From positions 1-64,000 of the forward strand of contig NZ_JBJDPS010000008.1 of NCBI RefSeq assembly GCF_044901685.1: a stretch of 64,000 bases of DNA, written 5' to 3'. Source of the DNA: Micromonospora_G sp044901685 (GTDB lineage: Bacteria > Actinomycetota > Actinomycetes > Mycobacteriales > Micromonosporaceae). Both the position numbers and the translations under genes were made by a program. The notes beneath the pieces are model-generated. The model was not told where the DNA came from. It searched no databases and saw only the letters and a program-made list of their open reading frames with translations. Of this stretch, positions 41,964 through 50,114 are shown piece by piece (position 1 is the stretch's first letter; each line of letters begins with the position of its first letter).

Positions 41964-44225
41964 CTACGTCCGTGCCGGCTCCGGGTCGCGCTCCCGGACG
42001 ACGGGCGGCAGCGCCACCGGCTCGCCGTGGGAGAGGCTGGGCAGCCAGTCGAGCCAGCGCGGCAGGTACCAGTTCCGCTCCCGCAGCAGCACCATCACCG
42101 AGGGGAGCAGCACGGCCCGGACGATGGTGGCGTCGATCAGCACCGCGACGGCCAGGCCGAAGCCGAGTTCCTTCATCGACACCAGCGAACCGGTGACAAA
42201 GAGGCCGAAGACCGCGACCATCACCACCGCCGCGCTGGTGATCACCCCGGCGGTGCTCCGGATGCCGCGCGAGACGGCGAGCTTGGTCGGCCAGCCCCGG
42301 TCGTGTCCCTCGCGGATCCGGCTCAGCACAAAGACGTGGTAGTCCATCGAGAGGCCGAACAGGATCACGAAGAGGAACAGCGGCACCCAGTTCGTGACCG
42401 ACCCGCTGGACTCGAAGCCGAGCGGCCCCTCCCCCCAACCGTGCTGGAAGACCAGGACCAGCAGGCCGTACGCGGCGGCGACGGAGAGCAGGTTCAGCAC
42501 GATCGCGGTGAGCGCCACCACCAGTGACCGGAACGAGACCAGCAGCAGCAGGAACGCCAGCCCGAGCACAAATCCGAAGACCAGCGGAGTGCCGCGTCCC
42601 ATCGCGTCGTTGTAGTCGACCGAGCCGGCCGCACGTCCGGTCAGCAGTGCCTCCGCGCCGTCAACCCCGGCGAAGGCGCCCGGCATGACCTGCTCGCGCA
42701 CCGTCCGTACGGCCTGTTCCGAGGTGGCGTCGACGCCGGAGCCGGAGAGGCCGGCGCTGACCACCGCGACCGTCCGGTCCGGGTTGACCTCGACCGTCAC
42801 CGGCTCGTGCAACGCGCCCGAGGCCAACCCCCGGGTCTTCAGGTCGTCGATCGCGGCGGTGACCGCCGGGCTGGTCACGTCGTCGGCCCGGACCGTGATC
42901 AGGGCCGGGTCGCCGCCGCCGGGGAAGGCGGCCTGGACCCGTACGAAGGTGTCCAGCGCCGGGGACGAACTCCGCAGGGTGGTGATGTCCTCCTCGGCGG
43001 TCCGCATGCCGAGCGCCGGTACGGCCAGCGCGAGCAGCGTGCCGGCGGCGAGTACGGCGGAGAGCCCCGGCCGGCGCAGCACCACCCGGAGGAACCGATT
43101 CCAGCCACGCCCGTTCGAGGCGCGGCGGTACAGGCCCGGCACCCGGCCGAGGTCGATCCGGTCACCGAGCTTCGAGAGCACCGCCGGCAGCACGGTGAGC
43201 GAGCCGAGCGCGGCGATCGCGACGACCAGGATGGTGCCGGTGGCGAGGCTCTCGAAGACGGTGTCCCGGGTCATGAACATGCCCGCGGTGGCGCCGATGA
43301 CGGTCAGGGCGGAGATCAGCACGGCCCGGCCGGAGGTGGCCGCCGCGATCGCCAGCGCCCGTTCCGGGTCGGCGCCGAGCGCCCGTTCCTCCCGTTCCCG
43401 ACGCAGGTAGAACAGGCAGTAGTCGACCCCGACGGCGAGCCCCATCAGCAGCATCAGGTGCATCGTGGTGTCGACCGCGGGAACCAGCCGGCTGGCCACC
43501 GCGAGCAGGCCGAGCGAGGCGGCGAACGCGGTCAGGGCCAGGCCCATCGGGAGTACGGCGGCCAGCAGCGCGCCGAACGCCACGATCAGGATGCCGAGCG
43601 TCACCGGGAGGGAGAGCAGCGACATCCGGTGCATGTCGGCACTCAGGATGGTGCCGATCGACTCGTCGATGCTGGCGTCGCCGGTCTGGGCCACCAGCAG
43701 GTCCGGATGGTCTCGCGCGACGGCGGCGACGGCGTCGCGTACCGGGCCGACCCGGTCGGCGGCGGTGTCGGCCGGACCGGTCAGATCGAAGGTGACCAGG
43801 GCGGCGTGCCGGTCCGCCGAGACGGCGCCGGCGTTGACGTTCTCCACCCGTCCGGTGCCCTGGACGGCGGTGACGGTGGCGTTGACGGCGGCCCGGAACG
43901 CGGGTGTGTCCGCGTCGAGTGTGTCGCTGCGGATCAGCACCAGCTCACCGGCCCGGTCGGGGAAACCGGCGGCGGCGATCAGTTCGCTCGCCCGACCCGA
44001 GTCGCCGTGGCCGTACTCGCTGTCTTCGGCGTTCACGGTGCCGAGTACGGCGCTGAGCGTGGTCGCCACGGCAACGAAGAGCAGCCAGCCGAGGATGGCG
44101 GTGGTGCGGTGCCGAGCGCTCCACCCGGCGACCCGCGCGGCGACGTTGCCGGGCGGCTTGCCCCGCGCCGTGACGTACGGGTCGGGGCGGGGCGGCGGCG
44201 GCGGAAGAACGGTCGACGTGGTCAT
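41964..44225 (-). CDS. MMPL-family RND-type membrane transporter
   Basis: The 753-residue protein has twelve predicted helices in two repeats, each with a large outer loop. Helix signatures include LMGLAVGVDYCLFYLRRERE, FGLSMDYHVFVLSRIREGHD and the RSTAGVITSAAVVMVAVFGL stretch. Conserved Asp-Tyr pairs for proton relay are present in VDYC and MDYH. MMPL proteins export lipids, siderophores or drugs. ATG 44225 gives a short Pro-rich cytoplasmic N-terminus before the first helix. Confidence 0.93.
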   Translation of the reverse strand: MTTSTVLPPPPPRPDPYVTARGKPPGNVAARVAGWSARHRTTAILGWLLFVAVATTLSAVLGTVNAEDSEYGHGDSGRASELIAAAGFPDRAGELVLIRSDTLDADTPAFRAAVNATVTAVQGTGRVENVNAGAVSADRHAALVTFDLTGPADTAADRVGPVRDAVAAVARDHPDLLVAQTGDASIDESIGTILSADMHRMSLLSLPVTLGILIVAFGALLAAVLPMGLALTAFAASLGLLAVASRLVPAVDTTMHLMLLMGLAVGVDYCLFYLRREREERALGADPERALAIAAATSGRAVLISALTVIGATAGMFMTRDTVFESLATGTILVVAIAALGSLTVLPAVLSKLGDRIDLGRVPGLYRRASNGRGWNRFLRVVLRRPGLSAVLAAGTLLALAVPALGMRTAEEDITTLRSSSPALDTFVRVQAAFPGGGDPALITVRADDVTSPAVTAAIDDLKTRGLASGALHEPVTVEVNPDRTVAVVSAGLSGSGVDATSEQAVRTVREQVMPGAFAGVDGAEALLTGRAAGSVDYNDAMGRGTPLVFGFVLGLAFLLLLVSFRSLVVALTAIVLNLLSVAAAYGLLVLVFQHGWGEGPLGFESSGSVTNWVPLFLFVILFGLSMDYHVFVLSRIREGHDRGWPTKLAVSRGIRSTAGVITSAAVVMVAVFGLFVTGSLVSMKELGFGLAVAVLIDATIVRAVLLPSVMVLLRERNWYLPRWLDWLPSLSHGEPVALPPVVRERDPEPART

Positions 44226-44344
44226 GACTCCGACGCTATGGGCCACGCCGCGACGGATCGATCCAGCTCACACCCGTGTTGGCGGTAGGGCTGACCGGGT
44301 CGCCCGGGTAGTGCAGGCCCGACCACGCGTCCCGTCCGATCCGC

Positions 44345-44422
44345 GCTCCGGCTCCGGCTCCGGCTTGGGCTCGGGCTTGGGCTTGGGCTTGGGCTTGGGC
44401 TTGGGCTTGGGCTTGGGCTCCG
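44345..44422. repeat. hexanucleotide repeat, 13 units
   Basis: Thirteen consecutive 6-base units read GCTCCG x3, GCTTGG, GCTCGG, GCTTGG x7, GCTCCG. It lies in the 275-base gap between the divergent MMPL and lipoprotein genes. On the minus strand it could encode Lys-Pro/Glu-Pro dipeptides, but no supported gene contains it. Copy number is likely to vary by slippage. Confidence 0.9.
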
Positions 44423-44501
44423 CCCGGAGGCGGCCGGTGGCATCGACATCCGACTGTGGGTGGTGGAAGATGGCCGGACACGCGAATTCGGGGGTGGGAG
44501 C

Positions 44502-44882
44502 ATGCGGCGTCACCGATCCCGGGCGGTCGGATCCGTCCTCCTCCTGCTCGCGCTGGCCACCGGCGGCTGCGGCGGAGGGCTGGACGACGCCTCACGAAAG
44601 GCGTGCGACGACACCGGCAAGCTGATGGTGCAGTTCGACGAGTTCAAGGGAAATGTCGAGGAACTCCGGGCGGTCTACCTCGGCGCCCTGCGCCCCAAGC
44701 TCGAAGAGATCGCCGCACCGGCGAGTGGCGACGTCAAGTCCTCGATCCAGCGGCTGGCCGACGTGATCCGGGAAGCCGACCTGGAGTCGAGCAGCTCGAT
44801 CACCATTCTGCGGCCGAAGTTCGCCGCCTTCGACCCAAGGTTCGCCGAGGCCCGACAGGACTTCGTCGCCGCCTGCGAGTGA
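44502..44882 (+). CDS. small lipoprotein, unknown function
   Basis: The 126-residue protein has signal RAVGSVLLLLALATGGC with a lipobox (ATGGC), then a helical mature domain of about 100 residues (VQFDEFKGNVEELRAVYLGA, SSIQRLADVIREADL). It is probably anchored to the outer face of the membrane. ATG 44502 is preceded by GGTGGGAGC. No family recognised. The hexamer repeat lies 80 bases upstream, in its likely 5' untranslated or promoter region. Confidence 0.78.
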   Translation: MRRHRSRAVGSVLLLLALATGGCGGGLDDASRKACDDTGKLMVQFDEFKGNVEELRAVYLGALRPKLEEIAAPASGDVKSSIQRLADVIREADLESSSSITILRPKFAAFDPRFAEARQDFVAACE

Positions 44883-45020
44883 CGCTCCGGAGCGCCGACC
44901 CGGTCCCCGGTGGTCGACCCGCCTGGTCAGAACCGATTGGGTGGAGCCGATGATCTTCGCTTCCGTGCCCCATCTACCGTTGTGTCCAATATGGACCGGT
45001 CGACTGGACGGAGCGCCTAC

Positions 45021-45290
45021 GTGGCCGAGGAAACCGACGACCTGAGCGCACCGCACCGCCCCGGAGACGACTGGCGCTGCCGTGACGACGGCCGGGAGTG
45101 GCCGTGCCAGATCTTCCGGCAGCGGATGCGGCTGCTCTACCCGGACGACCCGATCCGGCTCGCCGCGTTCATGCGTCACTTCCGCGACAAGGCCGCACCC
45201 GCACTGCCGGAGCTGACCGCGCGGCAGGTCGAGGCCCGGTTCATCGGCTGGATCAACCAGCCACCGACCCGACACCTGCGGGCGGTCTGA
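45021..45290 (+). CDS. small hypothetical protein
   Basis: The product is 89 residues from GTG 45021 (GGAGCG site), or 99 from ATG 44991. It has DWRCRDDGREWPCQIFRQRM with two Cys, then LTARQVEARFIGWINQPP. This WRC...WPC pattern recurs in short actinobacterial hypotheticals, but no function is known. It is soluble with no signal or membrane segment. It ends about 140 bases before the inverted-repeat element at 45433. Confidence 0.65.
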   Translation: MAEETDDLSAPHRPGDDWRCRDDGREWPCQIFRQRMRLLYPDDPIRLAAFMRHFRDKAAPALPELTARQVEARFIGWINQPPTRHLRAV

Positions 45291-45432
45291 CCCGGGCAGC
45301 GCCGGCAGAGCGACCTCGATCTCGCCGACCACCGTCCCGCCCTCCCGCCCTCCCCGGTCGACGGCATGCGCCGCGTCGACGGGACGCGCCGCGCCGGCCG
45401 GATGCGCCGCGAAGCTACGAGGGGCGGTTGTG

Positions 45433-45492
45433 CGCCAAATCTCTACACGGAAAAACGTGTAGCTACATCATCTTCCATGTAGAGATTTGGCG
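45433..45492. repeat. 60-bp element with 15-bp perfect terminal inverted repeats
   Basis: CGCCAAATCTCTACA (45433-45447) and TGTAGAGATTTGGCG (45478-45492) are perfect inverted repeats. Inside, CTACACG-N6-CGTGTAG forms a further hairpin overlapping the left arm. The sequence is AT-rich relative to its neighbours and encodes nothing evident. It could be a miniature inverted-repeat element or a structured regulatory RNA/terminator for the ECF operon that ends at 45560. Confidence 0.6.
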
Positions 45493-45559
45493 ACTCACAT
45501 TCCCCGGCGGGGACATCTGTCTGCCTTGTCCCATGCGCCGCACGGCCCGCACGGCCCGC

Positions 45560-46645
45560 TCAACCCGTCTGACCCGCCGTGTCGACGACCTTCCCGGTGA
45601 GCCGGGTGATGGTGAACTGCACCTGGCCCTTCTTCTCCGTGACCGGCCCGTTCGGTCCGGTCTCGTACGTGTGGTCCTTGACCGCCACGGACCGGTAACC
45701 GACAAACTCGTGGGTGTCCGGGTCGAGCATGAGTTGGCTGAACCGCCAACCCTCCTGGACCCGGCCGACCACGTTCACCCGGCGCCCGTCCACCTCGATC
45801 GTCTCGGGTGCGTCGGTGACGCCGGGAACCAGTGCCGCCGCCCGCCAGAGCGCCGCCGTCACCTCCGGCGGAAGCAGGTTCTCACCGAGGATCCCGGCGA
45901 CCCGGTCGAACAGCAGGCTGTTCAACTCCTCCGGGGTGCGATTCCCCTTCACCACCGGAGGTTTCGGGGCTCCGGGCGGGGCCGAGGGCACGGCCTCCAT
46001 CTGCTCCCGCAGCAGGGCGAGCAGTGCCTGCGGATCGGTGGGCAGCGTGGACAGCATGGGATAGCCGTTGTCCTGGTCCCACGTGTCGAGCTTGCCGGTC
46101 ATCGGATTGAACTCGGCCATCTTCTTCCCGTCGGCGCGCTTCCAGACCGCCACCGTCACGTCGGGCTCCTGCCCCTTGTCCGCCGCCATCGCACTGGGGG
46201 CGAGGTTCCGGTTCTGGACGTAGACCCACTGGTCCGCGCGGGGCGGCGTGAACGGCCTGGCGGCGGCGTAGGCGGCGGCCAGTTCGAACGTCCCGGCCAC
46301 CGGCACCATCACCGGCGACGCCGGACCGGCGGTGTTCCGTGGGGCTTTGGTGGCCTCGGCACCCCGGTCGACGCCGAAGCCTCCGGTGCCGATCGCCGCC
46401 GCCGCTACGGCAACGGCGGCCAACGCCGAGGCCGCGAGGACGAACCGCCGCCTCGGTCTCGGGCGGGATACCTGCTCGACCGTACGCAGGTCCTGGTGGA
46501 TGCGGGTCATCACGAACTCCTGGAGTCGACGCTGACGGTCGCTCGGCAGATCCCGCTCCACCAGCCCCGGCAACAGCCGGACCAGCTCGTCGCGCTCGTT
46601 CGAGTCGGGCTGAATCGGGTTGGGCTGGGTCGGATGGGGCTTCAT
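45560..46645 (-). CDS. CU044_5270 family membrane protein, second copy
   Basis: The 361-residue protein has a cytoplasmic N-terminal segment (ERDELVRLLPGLVERDLP, HQDLRTVEQVSRPRPRRR), one membrane helix FVLAASALAAVAVAAAAIG and a long outer domain with WVYVQNRNLAPSAM and WDQDNGYPMLSTLP. Start ATG 46645 overlaps the ECF sigma stop by ATGA. Same organisation as 16848-18574, but the outer domains share little obvious sequence. It is a potential regulator of the sigma factor by topology, unproven. Confidence 0.78.
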   Translation of the reverse strand: MKPHPTQPNPIQPDSNERDELVRLLPGLVERDLPSDRQRRLQEFVMTRIHQDLRTVEQVSRPRPRRRFVLAASALAAVAVAAAAIGTGGFGVDRGAEATKAPRNTAGPASPVMVPVAGTFELAAAYAAARPFTPPRADQWVYVQNRNLAPSAMAADKGQEPDVTVAVWKRADGKKMAEFNPMTGKLDTWDQDNGYPMLSTLPTDPQALLALLREQMEAVPSAPPGAPKPPVVKGNRTPEELNSLLFDRVAGILGENLLPPEVTAALWRAAALVPGVTDAPETIEVDGRRVNVVGRVQEGWRFSQLMLDPDTHEFVGYRSVAVKDHTYETGPNGPVTEKKGQVQFTITRLTGKVVDTAGQTG

Positions 46646-47316
46646 CGGGCATTCTCCTGAGCGAGCCGGACCGCCATCTCGCGGTCTCCTCTTACCTGTC
46701 CGTGCCGGGGTGTCGGTTCCCGATCCGCGTCGGGCGACAGAGGGTTTCCGGCGGCGACGAGCTTGGCCAGCTTCGTCCGCGCCCTGGAGAGCCGGGAGCG
46801 GACCGTGCCGACCGGTACGCCGAGCGCCTCCGCCGCCTCGGCGTAGTCGAGCCCGGACCACACGCAGAGCGCCAGCACCTCGCGTTCGGGCTTGCGCAGC
46901 GCCGCGAGTGCCGTCATGGCCAGCGCGAGCCGTCCCCGGCCGTCGATCCGGGAGCTGACCTCCTCGGCGAAGTCCGGCACCGCCTCCGCCCTCGGCAGTC
47001 GCGCCAGCGCCACGTCGTGCCGGCGGGCGGCCCGGCGGACGTTACGCGTGACGTTGGTGGCGATCCCGAGCAGCCACGGGCGCAGCGAGCCCGCCTCGAC
47101 GCCGACGTCCACCCGGTCGCGCAGCCGCCAAGCCTCCAAAAAGGTCAGCGACACCACGTCCTCCGCCGTCGACCAGTCGCCGGTCAGCCGGTAGGCGTGG
47201 TTGTACACCGAGCGTGCGTACGCGTCGAACAGTTCTCTGAACGCGTCCGGGTCCCCGTCGCGCACTCGGGCACGAATGCTCATCTCCACATCAGCGTCTG
47301 TCCGGCCGGGCGCCAC
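46642..47316 (-). CDS. ECF-type RNA polymerase sigma factor, second copy
   Basis: The 224-residue sigma factor has region 2, PDAFRELFDAYARSVYNHAY and SLRPWLLGIATNVTRNVRRA, and region 4, ALRKPEREVLALCVWSGLDY and EALGVPVGTVRSRLSRARTK. A C-terminal tail of about 30 residues is extra. GTG 47316 or ATG 47283 could be the start. It is transcribed with the CU044_5270 gene. Confidence 0.93.
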   Translation of the reverse strand: MAPGRTDADVEMSIRARVRDGDPDAFRELFDAYARSVYNHAYRLTGDWSTAEDVVSLTFLEAWRLRDRVDVGVEAGSLRPWLLGIATNVTRNVRRAARRHDVALARLPRAEAVPDFAEEVSSRIDGRGRLALAMTALAALRKPEREVLALCVWSGLDYAEAAEALGVPVGTVRSRLSRARTKLAKLVAAGNPLSPDADREPTPRHGQVRGDREMAVRLAQENAR

Positions 47317-47354
47317 GAGTTCCCGTGACGAGCGTCACCCGCCGCCGAGGCTCA

Positions 47355-47413
47355 GGTGTAAGGAAGGGCCCCTTATTAACGCTATGCGTTAATAAGGGGC
47401 CCTTCCTTACACC
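47355..47413. repeat. 59-bp perfect palindromic element, copy 2
   Basis: Same length and layout as 32675-32733, arms of 28 bp and a TAT loop. The single arm difference (CTTGTTAACGC versus CTTATTAACGC) is compensated on the other arm, so pairing is perfect in both. It begins one base after the rhamnogalacturonan lyase stop codon and would terminate that operon. Confidence 0.9.
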
Positions 47414-47414
47414 G

Positions 47415-50093
47415 CTACTTTGCGGTGACGTCGATGTCGGTGCGGCGGGGCGGGAGCGGGTACGCCGGGTCCAGGAAGAAGCTCGGGTGCGGGGGCTGGT
47501 TGTAGACCACGTTCTCCGAGGCGACCTGGTTGCGGTACTGGGGATCGTGCATCAACGTACGGATTTTGTGCTCGGTCGGGATGGTGGTGGTGTAGATCCG
47601 CAGGGCCGAGGTGCCGACCCGCCAGACCACCTCCTCCCGCCAGTCGCCGAACAGGTCGGCCGAGACGATCGGGCTGCCCTTGCCGCCGTCGCCGACGGTC
47701 GACACTCCCGGCGCCACCAGCAGGTCGGTCTTGGTCATGGTGGCCGGACGGGTGGTGTAGGCGGTGTCCGCCTTCGAGATCCGGTTGCCGTCCAGGATCT
47801 CCCGGGTCAGGTCGCCGTCCCAGTAGACGAGGAAGTTGGCCGGCAGGCCGTCGTGCGCGTACAACTCCTCGCCGGTGACCGCGCTGTAGACCTTGCCGCC
47901 GGTCCAGTACTCCGCGCCGGGCGAGTTCGGGTCGATGTTGTCGGCCGCGCCGCGCTCGTTGTCACCGCCGCCGTACATCGCGGCGACGACCTCGCCGGTC
48001 TCCGGGTCGTACACCGCCGCACCCGGCCGGTAGCCGAGGCCGGGCCGCCCGTCGCGCCCGACCGAGTCGAGCCCGGCGGCCTGCTCCTGCACCAGGAAGA
48101 CCTCGGTGCCCGGCCGGTCCGGGTCGAAATCACCCACGTGGTACGCGTCGCCGTGCGCCAGGTGGATGAACCGGTCGTCCGCGTCCGGATTCCTGATCTG
48201 CGGGGTGAGGTCGACGTTCAAGGGCGGAGCAGGGTACGGGAACCAGGTCCCGCCCACCGTCTGCACCCTCAGTTCCTCGTCCAGCACCATCGCGCCGTAG
48301 ACGATCTCGTCCCGGCCGTCGTTGTCGATGTCGGAGGTCATCAGCGAGTGCATGCCCCGGTCCTCACCGAGGTGCGGATCCGGCAACAGGTCCGAGTCGA
48401 ACGTCCGGCCCAGCTTCAGCTTGTCGCCGACCAACGTGTACGCCGCGACCGTGGTCCGGGCGTAGTAACCGCGCGCCATGATCGCGCTCGGGTGCACCCC
48501 GTCGAGGTACGCCACCGAGGCGAGGAACCGGTTGGACCGGTTGCCCTGCGGGTCGCCCCACGGGTAGTAGCCCCACCGGGTCTCGGGATTGGTCCAGTAC
48601 GCGTCGGGGATTTCGCTCGGGTCGACCGGCACCTGCTCACCGGGTCCGGAGCCGTCGCGTACCGCGCCCTGGAAGCTGGCGCCCCGGTGGTCGACCGGCG
48701 CGGCACCCCAGTTCGGTTCGCCGTACGGGAAGGCGTAGTCGACCGTGTCGATGACCCGCCCGGTCCGGCCGTCGAACGCGGTCAGGTACTCGTCGCTGGT
48801 CCCGATCGGCCCGTACGTGTAGACCTTGCCCCACTGGCGTACGTTCTGCTCCGGCGGCGTGTTGCCACCGGGCAGGATCCAGCTCACGTTGTAGCCGTTC
48901 ATGGCGTCGTAGAACTGGTCCAACTTCTGGTCGTCACCGGCCGCGAAGTAACCGGCGAACCTGTCGTACGTCGCCTGCCTCTTCCCGACCACGTCCCGCA
49001 CCTGGTAGCTGCCGTCGGCGAGGACCCTGCCGGTGGTGGTGCCGTCGGCGGTCTTGATCAGCAGTTCGGCCCGGCCGTCACCGTTGAAGTCGGCGACCAC
49101 CGGCTGCGTGTCGTGCGCCCCGGCCCGGATGTTGTAGCCGACGTTGACCCGCCAGAGCAGCGTGCCGTCGACCTTGTACGCGTCGACGATCGCCGGAGCG
49201 GTGAAGCCGGACTGGGACGAGTCCTTCGCGCCGCTCGGGTCCCACTTCAGGATCAGCTCGTAACCGCCGTCGCCGTCGAGGTCACCGACGGTCGCGTCGC
49301 CGGGGGTGTAGGAGGCCATGGTGGTCCGGATCGAGCCGTCGTCGTTGCGCTGCCACTGGAGCTTCGGTCCCCGGTCGAGTTCGTCGACGTACCGGGTGAA
49401 GGTCTTGTCCAGCTCGGCGAAGAGCCTGTCGCTGATGCCGTACCGGTCACCGCCCTTCCAGGTCGCCCGGGTGCCGAACGGATTCCTCGGCGCCCACGAC
49501 GGATCACCCAGGTACGTCCGGAACGGCGCGATCAACACCGCGAACTCCGCCTCGGTCAGACCGGCCGGGTTCTCGCGCGCCTCCCGCACCCGCCGCAGCA
49601 GGTCCATGTCCACCGGCTCGAACTGCTTGCCGCTGACCGTGGTCGCATACGTGGTGACCAGCGGGTACGGCGCCGACGGTGGCCGTTGCAACGGGATGTC
49701 CCGGTACTGCTGGGCCAGTGGGGTGGTGGCGGCCGACTTCGGCCGGGTCACCCCGTTCACGATCGCCGCCACCCGGTACGACGACGTGACCGTACCCGCG
49801 GCGTCGGTGAAGTTACTGCTCCCGGTCACCGTGCCAACCAACCTGTTGTCCCGGTACACCCGGTACACCACGTCGTCCGGCTCGTCACCCAGAAAACGCC
49901 AACTCAGGAAAACACCCTCGGCCACCTTGACCGCCACCAGACCACGGTCGAGATGTTCGAGCTGACGCAACGCCGGACCGGGATCGGCCACGGCGGCCGA
50001 CGGGGCCACCAGCCCGGTCGCGGCGAGCGGGAGGACCGCCAGCATCGCCACCGTACGGCGCAGCCGCTGACTCCTTCGATTTCTGTCGGGCAT
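47415..50093 (-). CDS. secreted rhamnogalacturonan lyase (PL11), downstream copy
   Basis: The 892-residue protein has a signal peptide (TVAMLAVLPLAATGLVAPSA ending AVAD). An FN3-like segment with GVFLSWRFLGDEPDDVVYRV and TSSYRVAAIVNGV follows, then an eight-bladed propeller typical of PL11: GDLDGDGGYELILKWDP, VVADFNGDGRAELLIKTADG and FGDWREEVVWRV, with calcium-binding Asp-rich loops. It cleaves the rhamnose-galacturonate backbone of pectin. It lies 21 bases after the upstream copy, so it belongs to the same operon. The two copies are highly similar, more so at the N-terminus. Confidence 0.9.
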   Translation of the reverse strand: MPDRNRRSQRLRRTVAMLAVLPLAATGLVAPSAAVADPGPALRQLEHLDRGLVAVKVAEGVFLSWRFLGDEPDDVVYRVYRDNRLVGTVTGSSNFTDAAGTVTSSYRVAAIVNGVTRPKSAATTPLAQQYRDIPLQRPPSAPYPLVTTYATTVSGKQFEPVDMDLLRRVREARENPAGLTEAEFAVLIAPFRTYLGDPSWAPRNPFGTRATWKGGDRYGISDRLFAELDKTFTRYVDELDRGPKLQWQRNDDGSIRTTMASYTPGDATVGDLDGDGGYELILKWDPSGAKDSSQSGFTAPAIVDAYKVDGTLLWRVNVGYNIRAGAHDTQPVVADFNGDGRAELLIKTADGTTTGRVLADGSYQVRDVVGKRQATYDRFAGYFAAGDDQKLDQFYDAMNGYNVSWILPGGNTPPEQNVRQWGKVYTYGPIGTSDEYLTAFDGRTGRVIDTVDYAFPYGEPNWGAAPVDHRGASFQGAVRDGSGPGEQVPVDPSEIPDAYWTNPETRWGYYPWGDPQGNRSNRFLASVAYLDGVHPSAIMARGYYARTTVAAYTLVGDKLKLGRTFDSDLLPDPHLGEDRGMHSLMTSDIDNDGRDEIVYGAMVLDEELRVQTVGGTWFPYPAPPLNVDLTPQIRNPDADDRFIHLAHGDAYHVGDFDPDRPGTEVFLVQEQAAGLDSVGRDGRPGLGYRPGAAVYDPETGEVVAAMYGGGDNERGAADNIDPNSPGAEYWTGGKVYSAVTGEELYAHDGLPANFLVYWDGDLTREILDGNRISKADTAYTTRPATMTKTDLLVAPGVSTVGDGGKGSPIVSADLFGDWREEVVWRVGTSALRIYTTTIPTEHKIRTLMHDPQYRNQVASENVVYNQPPHPSFFLDPAYPLPPRRTDIDVTAK

Positions 50094-50114
50094 GGGAATC
50101 CTTAATCCTCGCCG

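Noticed and set aside
44268..44513. Minus-strand frame with Lys-Pro repeats across the hexamer array
   Set aside because: The rest of the frame has no protein-like features and it overlaps the lipoprotein start; the repeat is better explained as intergenic.
47325..50105. Long plus-strand frame antisense to the rhamnogalacturonan lyase
   Set aside because: It is the complement of a real PL11 gene; composition is Val/Arg/Asp-rich with no domain. The same holds for the frame at 50187-52757.
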